DNA of 64,000 bases, from NCBI RefSeq assembly GCF_018274385.1, contig NZ_JAAFYZ010000018.1, positions 1 to 64,000 on the forward strand, written 5' to 3'. The stretch's first letter is position 1; every line of letters starts with the position of its first letter. Below the pieces are notes generated by a model that saw only the letters and a list, made by a program, of their open reading frames with translations, searched no databases and was not told the DNA's origin. This DNA is from Catenulispora pinistramenti (GTDB lineage: Bacteria; Actinomycetota; Actinomycetes; Streptomycetales; Catenulisporaceae). Shown in pieces: positions 42,289-50,564 of the stretch. The position numbers and the translations under genes are program-made.

Positions 42289-43920
42289 TCAGCGCTCGAT
42301 CGTGAGCTTGTCGACCTCGGCGCCGTACTCGTTCACCGCGCGCAGCACCAGCTGCGCGGGACGGCCGTGTCGGCCGGGCTTGACGTCCACGGCCAGCAGC
42401 GCGTAGCCCGTGTAACGCACCCGCGACCAGTCGACCGTCTCCGGGGTCTGACCGCCGGTGGAGTTGCGCACCCAGGACTTGAACGGCGCGACGTCGTCGA
42501 CGTCGTTCTCGTAGCTGTCGGCGACCGGGAACTGGTAGAGGCTGTTGCCGGAGCTGCCGGCCACCACGTAGGTGGTGCCGTAGGTCTTGGACCGGACCGT
42601 CGAGCCGGTGGGGGCGGCCGTGGTCACCGTGCCGCCGCGCAGCGGGTCGGTCCGCTCGTAGACGTGGTTGTGGCCGTTGATGACCAGGTCGACGCCGAAC
42701 TGGTCGAACAGCGGGGTCCACGCGGCGCGCACACCGCCGTCGGAGGCGTGGGCGTCGGCGGTGCAGTACGCGCACTCGTGGAAGTACACGACGATGAAGT
42801 CGATGGCGCGGTTCGCGCGGTGGGCGGCGAGCTGCTTGTTCAGCCAGGCGGTCTGCTTGCCCTGGCTGTAGCCGAAGTTCGCCTTGTACTCGTAGGTCAC
42901 GTCGTTGGCGTCCAGGGCGATGAACGCGACGTTGCCATAGGTGAAGGAGTAGTAGGCCTGGTGCTCGGTCGGCTGGGCGAAGCGGTCGAAGATGCCGCCG
43001 TAGCCGTCGGGGGAGTACCAGGGCTCCATCTCGTGGTTGCCGACCACCGGCTGCCACGGGATCGAGGCGGCGAACAGCTCGTTCTGGACCAGGAAGGAGT
43101 CCCAGACCCGCGGGTCGTAGCTGTTGGTGATCTGGCCGCTGCCGCCGTCGTTGGCGTAGGACAGGTCGCCGGCGTGCAGGTGGAAGGCCGGGTTCTGGGA
43201 CCGGACCGTGGTGGCCAGGGCGACCGCGTCGTAGCTCACGCCCTGGTCGCCGAAGGCGGTGAAGGTGTAGTCCGGCTGTCCGCAGGGCGCGGTGGTGAAG
43301 GGGCGGGCCGGCTCGAAGTGGGGGCTCGCGGCCGGGTCGTACCCGTCGTGCCCGACGGCGTAGTAGTAGGTCTGGCCGGGCAGCAGATGGCTGATACGGG
43401 CCTGTATGTAGTACTGCTCGACGGCGGCCGGGTGGACCAGCGGAACCGAGTCCACCGCGCTGATGTCGGTGAACGGGGTGCTGAGCACCGAGAGCTGGGC
43501 CTTGATCTTCTCGCCGAAGTCCAGCGGCGAGTAGCCGATCCGGACGTAGGGATTGGTGACCGCGGCGGGGACCTGCCAGACCACCGAGATCTGGGTGGTC
43601 GGGTCGGCGCCGTAGGAGATGTGACGGCCGAACGGGACGACCGAGCGGCCCGCCGGGCGGGCGGCCGTGGCGAGCAGGGGCGCGGCGGTCGGTCGGGTCG
43701 GCACGGTCGGGGTGCTCGCGGCGCCCGCGACGCTCGCGCTGCTCGCGACGGCGGCGTCGGCCCGGCCGGAGAGCACGCCGGAGCCGGCGGCCAGCACGCC
43801 GGCGCCGACCAGCCCGCCGCGCAGCAGCGAACGGCGGCCGGCGGTGAGCTGCTGGAACCATTCGTGTTGTTCGGCCATCGACAGGCTCGCGGCCTGCTCA
43901 GGCGTCATCTTGGGGGTCAT
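42289..43920 (-). CDS. Exported purple acid phosphatase-like metallophosphoesterase
   Basis: A 543-aa protein exported by the Tat route: GRRSLLRGGLVGAGVLAAGSGVL (about 29-50) has the twin-Arg motif. A beta-sandwich (about 95-205) precedes the metallophosphoesterase core with FGDQG, HLHAGDLSYAND, PVVGNHEMEPW, and GHNHVYERTDP, all metal-site motifs of purple acid phosphatases. The substrate would be an extracellular phosphate ester. ATG 43920 is the first in-frame start; an ATG at 43908 also exists. The gene is convergent with the membrane protein gene. Confidence 0.92.
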   Translation of the reverse strand: MTPKMTPEQAASLSMAEQHEWFQQLTAGRRSLLRGGLVGAGVLAAGSGVLSGRADAAVASSASVAGAASTPTVPTRPTAAPLLATAARPAGRSVVPFGRHISYGADPTTQISVVWQVPAAVTNPYVRIGYSPLDFGEKIKAQLSVLSTPFTDISAVDSVPLVHPAAVEQYYIQARISHLLPGQTYYYAVGHDGYDPAASPHFEPARPFTTAPCGQPDYTFTAFGDQGVSYDAVALATTVRSQNPAFHLHAGDLSYANDGGSGQITNSYDPRVWDSFLVQNELFAASIPWQPVVGNHEMEPWYSPDGYGGIFDRFAQPTEHQAYYSFTYGNVAFIALDANDVTYEYKANFGYSQGKQTAWLNKQLAAHRANRAIDFIVVYFHECAYCTADAHASDGGVRAAWTPLFDQFGVDLVINGHNHVYERTDPLRGGTVTTAAPTGSTVRSKTYGTTYVVAGSSGNSLYQFPVADSYENDVDDVAPFKSWVRNSTGGQTPETVDWSRVRYTGYALLAVDVKPGRHGRPAQLVLRAVNEYGAEVDKLTIER

Positions 43921-44018
43921 GGCTGGATGGTAGTCACGCGGCGTAGTCAGGAAATGTTCGCCGGATGAACGCTGGGTGGCCGGCGCGGTCACCGGTTCTC
44001 GCGGGGCTATCGAGTTGT

Positions 44019-44036
44019 ATCTAGATGGATCTAGAT
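44019..44036. promoter_or_regulatory. Twin ATCTAGAT palindromes upstream of PadR
   Basis: Two identical 8-bp palindromes (44019-44026 and 44029-44036) in register of 10 bases, i.e. one helical turn, in an AT-rich patch that continues as ATATCTTTAT, a likely -10 region. Such a site about 45 bases before padR is the natural operator for autorepression. Confidence 0.6.
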
Positions 44037-44079
44037 ATATCTTTATCGCATCCAGACAGTAAGCGAGAGGAACCCGATC

Positions 44080-44700
44080 ATGTATGGCGACGAGTACCGA
44101 GGACGTGGCGGACGCGGTGGCCGAGGCCGCGGCGAGGGCCGCGAGCGCTTCGAGCGTTCGGACCGTGGGTTCGGGGGACCGCCCGGCGGCTGGGGACGCC
44201 GAGGGGAGTCGCGCAGCCGCTGGGACGACGCCGGCGAGCTCCGCGGCGGGCGGGGCGGACGGGCCCGGCGCGGCGACGTGCGCGCGGCGGTCCTGGCCCT
44301 GCTGGCCGAGCGCCCCATGCACGGCTACGAGATGATCCAGGAACTGGAGACCCGCACTGGCGGATTGTGGCGTCCGAGCCCGGGTGCCCTCTACCCCGCC
44401 TTGCAGTTGCTGGAGGACGAGGGAAAGGTCACCGCCGACGCGACCAGCGGCAAGCGGCTGCTGGAGCTGACCGAGGCCGGCCGGGCCGCCGTGGCCGAGG
44501 CTCCGGACAACCGGCCGTGGGAGAACTTCGGCACCGGCGTGCCGGAAGCCCACATGGCGCTGAGGGACGGCGTCCACCAGATCGGCACCGCCGCCCGCCA
44601 GGTCGCGCAGGTCGGCACCGAGGAGCAGAAGGCCAAGGCCACCACGATCCTCGTTGAGGCTCGCAAGGCCCTGTACAAGCTGCTCGCCGAGGATGCGTGA
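44080..44700 (+). CDS. PadR-family transcriptional regulator
   Basis: A 206-aa PadR repressor. The first 60 residues are a Gly/Arg-rich disordered extension (RGRGGRGGRGRGEGRERF). The PadR winged helix follows: GDVRAAVLALLAERPMHGYEMIQELETRTGGLWRPSPGALYPALQLLEDEGKV, with the LTEAGR wing, and a C-terminal dimerisation helix. It should bind the twin ATCTAGAT palindromes just upstream. Its target beyond itself is not obvious; the convergent hydrolase and the divergent phosphatase are candidates. Confidence 0.92.
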   Translation: MYGDEYRGRGGRGGRGRGEGRERFERSDRGFGGPPGGWGRRGESRSRWDDAGELRGGRGGRARRGDVRAAVLALLAERPMHGYEMIQELETRTGGLWRPSPGALYPALQLLEDEGKVTADATSGKRLLELTEAGRAAVAEAPDNRPWENFGTGVPEAHMALRDGVHQIGTAARQVAQVGTEEQKAKATTILVEARKALYKLLAEDA

Positions 44701-44742
44701 GCATGCTGGACCGATGAATGCTGATCAGTGGATCCCATCGGT

Positions 44743-44779
44743 ACCTCCCAGCCTCCGCGGTCGTGCGGGGCTGGGAGGT
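44743..44779. terminator. Hairpin between padR and the convergent hydrolase gene
   Basis: ACCTCCCAGCC (44743-44753) pairs with GGCTGGGAGGT (44769-44779); the 15-base interior can add a CCGC/GCGG stem. It lies 43 bases after the padR stop and 55 before the hydrolase stop, consistent with a bidirectional terminator. Confidence 0.75.
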
Positions 44780-44833
44780 GTCCTCGAAAAGCGGCTGACA
44801 GCGCCTACCGTCTGTCGGCCTTACGGCCCGGCC

Positions 44834-45568
44834 TCACTTGAGGTGCCGGGCGAAGAAGGCGGCGGCGGAATCAGCCGCTGACTGCGGAACGCCGGTGTGG
44901 CCGCCCATGTTGGCGCACAGGGTCTTCTCCTTGGATCCGAAGGCGTCGAACAGGTCCAGTGCCGTCTGCCGGTCGTTTCCTTCGTCGTCCCACTGCAACA
45001 GGACGTGCAGTGGGATGGTGATCTGGCGGGCCTCCTCGAGCGTGGCCCGGGGTACGTAGCTTCCGGCGAAGAGATCGGCCGCCACGATGCGCGGGTCGAT
45101 CGTCGCCAGCCGGATGCCGATGGCGATCACTCCTCCCGCGAAGCCGACCGGGCCGCCGATCTCCGGCAGCGCGAGCAGTGCGTCCAGGGTGGCCTGCCAT
45201 TCCGGGACGGCCTGTTCCACCAGCGGTAGGACGAGCCGGTCGATGATGTCGTCGCTGACCGGTTCGCCGGCGGCCAGGGCTTGCCGCAAGTCGGCGCGGG
45301 CCTGGGCGACGACGTCCAGAACGGGCCGGTCGCCGTTTCCGGGGAGCTCGATGGTGGCTGCGGCGAAGCCGTTCGCCGCGGCGTACCGGGCTCGCGCCGC
45401 CAGCCGCGGGTACATCCTGTCCAGTCCCAGCCCGCCGGGGTGTCCGAGCAGGATCAGCGGTGTCGGCGACGCCGATGGGGGCGTCCACAGGATGCCGGGG
45501 ATCTCGCCGAGGGTGAAGCGGCGTTCGGTGATGTCGCCGTCAAGACGCTGTTCAGAGGTGAACTGCAT
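44834..45568 (-). CDS. Dienelactone hydrolase-like protein lacking the nucleophile
   Basis: A 244-aa alpha/beta hydrolase fold protein. The oxyanion strand PLILLGHPGGLGLDRM and the C-terminal HTGVPQ region are present, but the nucleophile elbow reads PVGFAGGVIAIG, with Ala where GxSxG or GxCxG is expected. It may be catalytically dead, act by another residue, or have a role in binding. It is transcribed convergently with padR and divergently from the phosphatase at 45839. Confidence 0.75.
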   Translation of the reverse strand: MQFTSEQRLDGDITERRFTLGEIPGILWTPPSASPTPLILLGHPGGLGLDRMYPRLAARARYAAANGFAAATIELPGNGDRPVLDVVAQARADLRQALAAGEPVSDDIIDRLVLPLVEQAVPEWQATLDALLALPEIGGPVGFAGGVIAIGIRLATIDPRIVAADLFAGSYVPRATLEEARQITIPLHVLLQWDDEGNDRQTALDLFDAFGSKEKTLCANMGGHTGVPQSAADSAAAFFARHLK

Positions 45569-45838
45569 GGTCGTGCCTTTCGGGAGTGCGGAGATGGCGC
45601 TCCCGGACGACCTATCGCCCGGCCGTGACCCCAGAGGGGAGCACCCATGTCGATGTCGCGTTCACGGGTACCACCTCCTCATCATGTCGCACGGCTTCCG
45701 GAACTCTAGCAGCGATCGCCGTCCACCCCGACCCAGCCCTGGTCAAGCTGGACTGCCGCCACCAGGAAGCGCAAGTCTTCCGAGACTGTTCGCCGCGGAT
45801 CCTCGACCCATTAACAGGCTTCTGTCATGCTCGCTGCC

Positions 45839-47416
45839 ATGACTGATCCGGCTGCGCAGGACTGCTGTGGTCTCACCCGTCGCGACCTTGCCCGGCTCGC
45901 CGCCGCGGGAGCCGGAGCGGGAATGGTCCTGCCGGGCCTGCTGCCCGCACCAGCCGCCGCCGCGGCCGCTCAGGGGGTGTTTCCGCAGGACCTGGAGATG
46001 GTGACCGTCACCGATACCGGTTTTGTGCTGACCTGGTACACCGCCGCCGCGCCGCCGCCTGCGATCCCGTACCAGCCCGGCCAGGAGCCGGCCGCGGTGG
46101 CCTGCGACGGCGCCGTGCGGTACGGCACGCACCCGGATCGCCTGGATCGGCTCGCGGTGCAGCGGCACGGCGACACCGCCTACCACCAGGTGGAGGTCGA
46201 CGGGCTGCGGCCCGGGGCGACGTACTACTACCAGGCCCTGTCCGCAGGGGTGCCGGCGACGCCGCGTATGGTGCCGCAGCTGACGTTTCCGGCCGGGGGA
46301 CTGGTCATCCCGCCCAACCCCACCAACGGTCAGCTGTTGGCGATTCTCGCGCAGCTGCTGTCCTCCGGTGTCGTGCAGTCCGCCGCCCCGGGTCAGGTCA
46401 CGACCCTGGTTCCGCCGCGCGGTCGGCACTTGTTCTCGCTGGCGCTGGCCAACGACCTGCACATCGGGGAGACCGTGAGCGGGCTGGCCACGGCGGACTT
46501 CCCGCCCGGGTTCAGCCAGGTGCCGGGTCTGCCGCCGTATCCGGAGGTGATGGCGGAGTCGATGATCGCCGACGCCGGCCGGCGCGGCGCCGATGTGCTG
46601 CTCGTCGCGGGCGACCTCAGCTCGGCCGCGCTGCCGGCCGAGCTGTCGGGCTCCAAGCAGCTGCTCGACCGGTTCGGGCGCCTGACCCTGGCCGGCCGGC
46701 TGGACGCGGGCCGGTATGTGGTCGCCCGCGGCAACCATGACCAGCCGAAGACCGGCGCCGGGTATCAGACGTGCCCGGTGGTCGGCGACACCGGATACAA
46801 CGACTGCCTGCCGACCGTCTACGACCTGCCGCAGGGCCGGCTCACCAGCACGCACCTGGCCGGTCTGCGGATCATCGGCCTGGACACCACGACCTTGAAC
46901 ACCCCCGGCGGTGCCCTCGACGACGCGCAGTTCGCGGAACTGACCGAGACCCTGGCCGACGACCGGCACTGCCCGACGCTGGTGTTCGGCCACCATCCGG
47001 TCACCGACGCCTCCGCGGTGTCCACGATCGCCGGCCCGGCCTTCGACCTGGCCCGTCCCGACGCGTCCCGGCTGCAGGCGCTGTACGCCAGGACGCCGGG
47101 CGTGTTCCTGCACCACGCCGGTCACACCCACCGCAACCTGCGTACCACCTCGCCGGTGGCGGCCGGGGTCGACTTCCTGGAAGTCGCCGCGACCAAGGAG
47201 TATCCGGGAGGGTTCGCGCTGCTGAAGGTGTACGAGGGCGGATACATGGCCAACTTCTACAAGTCCTCCAGCGCCCTGGCCCGGCAATGGAGCCAGACCA
47301 CCAGCGGTGAGTACCTGGGTCTGTATCCGGCCTACACGCTGGGCTCGGCTACCGACCGGAACCACGTAGCGAACCGAGACTTCACGCGGCTCTCAGCGGT
47401 ACATCAGCAGCGGTAG
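45839..47416 (+). CDS. Tat-exported metallophosphoesterase
   Basis: A 525-aa protein with a twin-Arg signal (TRRDLARLAAAGAGAGMVLPG, about 14-35). A beta domain follows, then a calcineurin-like phosphoesterase core: NDLHIGE, VAGDLSS, VVARGNHDQPK, LVFGHHPVTD and HHAGHTHRN are the metal-ligand motifs. It differs from the PAP-like protein at 42289 and is related to 3',5'-cyclic-nucleotide or phospholipase-D-type phosphoesterases. The ATG at 45839 is chosen; an ATG at 45827 is also in frame. Its SD is weak. Confidence 0.9.
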   Translation: MTDPAAQDCCGLTRRDLARLAAAGAGAGMVLPGLLPAPAAAAAAQGVFPQDLEMVTVTDTGFVLTWYTAAAPPPAIPYQPGQEPAAVACDGAVRYGTHPDRLDRLAVQRHGDTAYHQVEVDGLRPGATYYYQALSAGVPATPRMVPQLTFPAGGLVIPPNPTNGQLLAILAQLLSSGVVQSAAPGQVTTLVPPRGRHLFSLALANDLHIGETVSGLATADFPPGFSQVPGLPPYPEVMAESMIADAGRRGADVLLVAGDLSSAALPAELSGSKQLLDRFGRLTLAGRLDAGRYVVARGNHDQPKTGAGYQTCPVVGDTGYNDCLPTVYDLPQGRLTSTHLAGLRIIGLDTTTLNTPGGALDDAQFAELTETLADDRHCPTLVFGHHPVTDASAVSTIAGPAFDLARPDASRLQALYARTPGVFLHHAGHTHRNLRTTSPVAAGVDFLEVAATKEYPGGFALLKVYEGGYMANFYKSSSALARQWSQTTSGEYLGLYPAYTLGSATDRNHVANRDFTRLSAVHQQR

Positions 47417-47439
47417 ACGGGAGTGACCGGTCGGTAGGG

Positions 47440-47580
47440 CGGCAAAATGACGGCATCGATGGCGTCGGCGGGCACCAGAACATCCCGCTGTCGTTCGCGG
47501 AGGTCTTCGGCACCTCCTGGATCACCTCCTAGGACAACCTGCTGTGGCAGGCCACTGAGATGGCCGACATGTCTGATCCG
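47440..47580 (+). pseudogene. Possible short gene remnant with in-frame stop
   Basis: In one plus frame the DNA reads DGVGGHQNIPLSFAEVFGTSWITS, a TAG at 47530-47532, then DNLLWQATEMADM. The composition is protein-like and the frame continues after the stop. No start codon or SD is seen and I do not recognise the family, so this is a weak call. Confidence 0.25.
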
Positions 47581-47611
47581 GCTTCCGGCCCTCGGCGAAG
47601 GCAGTCATCGT

Positions 47612-48538
47612 CTAGCGCGCCTGCCGGTCTGCGGCCGACCCGGCGAAGTAGTGTCCCTCGTCCAGGTCGGCTATGAGGCCCGGATGGGTCGGCTCCCAGC
47701 CGAGCAGTTGCCGGGTGTGCGTGCTGGAGACGGGGTTGTCGACTCCGACGAACGCGCCGATGCCGCCGAAGTGCTCGGCCGCGTCCTCGGCGGGGATGGA
47801 CTTCACCGGCAGGTCCAGGTGCCGGCCGATGGCTTCGGCGAGCTCGCGGAACGCGATGCCGGTGTCGGCGACCGGGTGCAGTCGCGAGCCGGGCTTTGCC
47901 TTCTCCAGCGCCAGGCGCAGGGCGCGCGCCGCGTCCAGGGTGTGTACGGCGGCCCAGCGGTTGGCGCCGTCCCCGACGTAGCCTGACACGCCTTTTGCGC
48001 GGGCGGTGGCGATGAGCGTCGGGACGAAGCCGGTGCGGTCGAGCGTGCTGTGCACGACGGGCGGGAGCCGCAGGACCGAGGAGCGCACGCCGCGGCCGGC
48101 CAGCGCCATGATCGCGGCCTCGGGGGCGGCTCCCGGTCCGGTTTCCAGTACGTCCTGCTCCGTGCCCGGGCGTCCGGTGATGCCGGCGAACGGGAGCATC
48201 AGGGTTCCGCCGACGACCACGAAGGGCTGATCGGTGCCGGCGAGCGTGTCGCCGATGACTTCGATGGCGCGTAGGTGGGCGGCCAGTACCGCGGCGAAGT
48301 CGCCGTCGCGCAGGGACCTGGCGGCCAGGTGGATCACGCCCTGGGCGTCGGCGGCGGCCGCGCGCAGGCTGTCGGGGTCGTCGAGGTCGCCGCGGCGGAC
48401 CTCGGCCCCGCGCGCGGCGACCAGTTCGGCCGAGGCCTCGGAGCGGGCCAGCCCGACGACCTGGTGGCCGGCGCCGAGCAGTTCGGGGATGACGGCGGCG
48501 GCGATGTGGCCGGACGCGCCGGTAACGAGAACGCGCAT
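47612..48538 (-). CDS. NAD(P)-dependent epimerase/dehydratase family protein
   Basis: A 308-aa extended short-chain dehydrogenase. MRVLVTGASGHIAAAVIPELLGAG is the Rossmann dinucleotide motif, GVIHLAARS the second strand region, and VVGGTLMLPFAG replaces the usual Ser/Tyr-x3-Lys site, so the catalytic Tyr is not in the normal position. Related actinobacterial proteins act as sugar epimerases or NmrA-like sensors. GGAGG lies just before ATG 48538. Divergently transcribed from tetR with 122 bases between, so it is the likely target of that repressor. Confidence 0.88.
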   Translation of the reverse strand: MRVLVTGASGHIAAAVIPELLGAGHQVVGLARSEASAELVAARGAEVRRGDLDDPDSLRAAAADAQGVIHLAARSLRDGDFAAVLAAHLRAIEVIGDTLAGTDQPFVVVGGTLMLPFAGITGRPGTEQDVLETGPGAAPEAAIMALAGRGVRSSVLRLPPVVHSTLDRTGFVPTLIATARAKGVSGYVGDGANRWAAVHTLDAARALRLALEKAKPGSRLHPVADTGIAFRELAEAIGRHLDLPVKSIPAEDAAEHFGGIGAFVGVDNPVSSTHTRQLLGWEPTHPGLIADLDEGHYFAGSAADRQAR

Positions 48539-48600
48539 GGGAGAACCTCCGGGATGAACGGCCGCCGGGGCCACGCGGCGCGCGGCGGACAGGAGTGATG

Positions 48601-48648
48601 TCACCTGGTGTCATTACCGTAGCAGGTGATGACTCCGAGTGTCATGAC
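48601..48648. promoter_or_regulatory. Overlapping palindromes between epimerase and tetR
   Basis: TCACCTG (48601-48607) and CAGGTGA (48623-48629) form an inverted repeat with 15 bases between; ATGAC (48629-48633) and GTCAT (48641-48645) form a second with seven bases; GTCATGAC at 48641-48648 is itself palindromic. They lie just before the tetR start and should be its operator. Confidence 0.65.
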
Positions 48649-48660
48649 TAGACTGCGGGG

Positions 48661-49227
48661 ATGGGACGATGGGAGCCGAACGCTCGCGGCCGACTGGAGC
48701 AGGCGGCTCAGGAGCTCTACGCGGAGCGCGGCTTCGAGCAGACCACCGCGGCAGAGATCGCCGAGCGCGCGGGGCTGACGAAGCGGACCTTCTTCCGTCA
48801 CTTCACCGACAAGTGCGACGTGCTGTTCGCCGATGCCGACGCCATGCGGGACCTGATCGTGAAAGCGGCCGCCGAGACGCCGGAATCCCTGGCCCCCCTG
48901 GCCGCTGTCGCGGCCGGGATCCAGGCTGGCGCGGCCGTCCTGCAGGAGTTCCAAGAGCGCGCCCGGAATCGGCACGTCGTCATCGCCGCGACTCCGGAAC
49001 TGCGGGAGCGGGAGCTCGCCGAACTCGCCGAGATCGCCGCCGCGCTCGCCGAGACGCTGCGCGGCCGAGGCGTGGGTGACCGGACCGCGAGCCTGGCCGC
49101 CGAAACGGGGATCGCCGTCTTCAAGGTCACGTTCGGATACTGGCTCGAAGACGCCGGACAGCCGGAGCTCCCGCAACTCCTCCGGGACGCGTTCGACGAG
49201 CTCAAGGTCGTGACCGCGGGCGCCTGA
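48661..49227 (+). CDS. TetR-family transcriptional regulator
   Basis: A 188-aa repressor. ERGFEQTTAAEIAERAGLTKRTFFRHFTDKCDVLF (about 22-57) is the TetR helix-turn-helix; the rest is the ligand-binding helical domain. It is divergent from the epimerase and its promoter region overlaps several palindromes. TetR repressors of this sort are induced by small molecules; the ligand is unknown. The short leader suggests possible autorepression. Confidence 0.93.
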   Translation: MGRWEPNARGRLEQAAQELYAERGFEQTTAAEIAERAGLTKRTFFRHFTDKCDVLFADADAMRDLIVKAAAETPESLAPLAAVAAGIQAGAAVLQEFQERARNRHVVIAATPELRERELAELAEIAAALAETLRGRGVGDRTASLAAETGIAVFKVTFGYWLEDAGQPELPQLLRDAFDELKVVTAGA

Positions 49228-49377
49228 CGGCCGCGGCGACGTCGAATCCGGCGGCGGTACTCACGGCCAGGGGGTCCTCGGCGGTGGTTCCGGGTCAGGT
49301 CCGGCCGACTTCGGCGATCATGTCCTGGATCGCTTTGATGATCGCTTTGATGACCCCGTCCGGGCGGTCGATCGGTA

Positions 49378-50466
49378 CTAGCGCAGCAGTGCCTCGATCA
49401 AGTCGATGCCGAGCCGGGCGCTGCGGGCGATGTCCACTTCGTAGAGGACATATCGTCCCTGCCGTCTGGTGGTGAGGATGCCCGCGTTCTTCAACACGGC
49501 CAGATGCCGCGAGACCTCCGGGGCGCTCACCTTCCAGGTCTCGGCGAGTTGTGCCGTGGTCTGCGGGGTACGCAGGATGCTGCGGATCAGCCGGAGCCGC
49601 AGCGGATGGTCCAGAGCGTGGAGCCGGTCCTGGATTCCGGTGACGGACACGGCTGCTTCGTCCAGGCCTGCCAGGATCGGGTAGTTGAGGACCGGTCGGC
49701 AGCCGGCGGTGTGGACCACGAGCAGGTGCGGGTGGGAGAACGCGCTGGGCAGGAACGTCAGTCCGCGTCCGCTGGCCGAGGCGGTCCGGTCCTGCAGCTT
49801 GTCGACGACGATGCGATCGCCGGAGGCCGTCAGTGTCAGCGCCGGCGACACCGCGGCGAGCATCGCCTCCAGCCCGTGCCGGGCCAGCAGGTCGCGCTTG
49901 TGGCGGGCGTCCGCCGCGAGCCGGGCGACGACCCGGGCCCAGGCGTCCGCGAAGAATCCGGTGTCGCAGTCTTCGAGCAGGCGGCGTACCCAGCTCCGGG
50001 CGGCGGCCGGGCGGGTGAGGATGTGGTCGACGAAGTCCAGCGCGCGTGGACCCCGCGCGGCGGCACGGTCGCGGGCGACCTTGCGGGCGGTGTCGTCGAC
50101 CAGCGGTGAGTCGAGGTCGTCGCGGATCGGGACGACACCGCAGCTGCTGGTCATCAGGGCATTGCGGACCCAGGTCTCGTCTTCGAGCGCGTCCAGGATG
50201 TCGAGTTCGGCGGCGAGCGTCGCCTGTGGCTCGGCGGGCAGCAGCATGTCCGAACGCGAGGTGCGCCACAGGTAGTCCGCGACGACGATACGGTCCATGA
50301 GGTCCGGCGCGATCCCGGCGGTGGCGGCGGTGACCCAGCTGTTCTGCGCCTGGTGGTGCGCGGGCTCCACGAGCAGGTGCAGGGCGGAACCGAGCTCGGC
50401 CAACGGGGACGGCGCGAACAGGTACTGGTCCGCGGACACGTTGGTCACATCGATGCTCACGCTCAT
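49378..50466 (-). CDS. ArsR-type regulator with DUF5937-like N-terminal domain
   Basis: A 362-aa protein. The N-terminal 230 residues are helical with SPLAELGSALHLL near the start, as in DUF5937-type regulators. The C-terminal 85 residues hold an ArsR winged helix: HPLRLRLIRSILRTPQTTAQLAETWKVSAPEVSRHLAVLKNAGILTTRRQGRYVLYEV. No metal Cys are apparent. It is divergent from the MFS gene at 50565 and probably controls it. Start codon ATG 50466 is taken; no clear SD. Confidence 0.87.
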   Translation of the reverse strand: MSVSIDVTNVSADQYLFAPSPLAELGSALHLLVEPAHHQAQNSWVTAATAGIAPDLMDRIVVADYLWRTSRSDMLLPAEPQATLAAELDILDALEDETWVRNALMTSSCGVVPIRDDLDSPLVDDTARKVARDRAAARGPRALDFVDHILTRPAAARSWVRRLLEDCDTGFFADAWARVVARLAADARHKRDLLARHGLEAMLAAVSPALTLTASGDRIVVDKLQDRTASASGRGLTFLPSAFSHPHLLVVHTAGCRPVLNYPILAGLDEAAVSVTGIQDRLHALDHPLRLRLIRSILRTPQTTAQLAETWKVSAPEVSRHLAVLKNAGILTTRRQGRYVLYEVDIARSARLGIDLIEALLR

Positions 50467-50564
50467 AGGGGAATCGTCGCAGGCGCGCGCCGGTTCGCCG
50501 CGACGGTTGACGATTACCGTCAACCGCATACGGTCCGGGCGGCTAGGGCTTCCATGGTGGCTGC

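Noticed and set aside
41065-43968. A 967-aa plus-strand frame across the membrane protein and phosphatase genes
   Set aside because: It crosses two well-supported genes in other frames and its composition is typical of GC-rich shadow frames.
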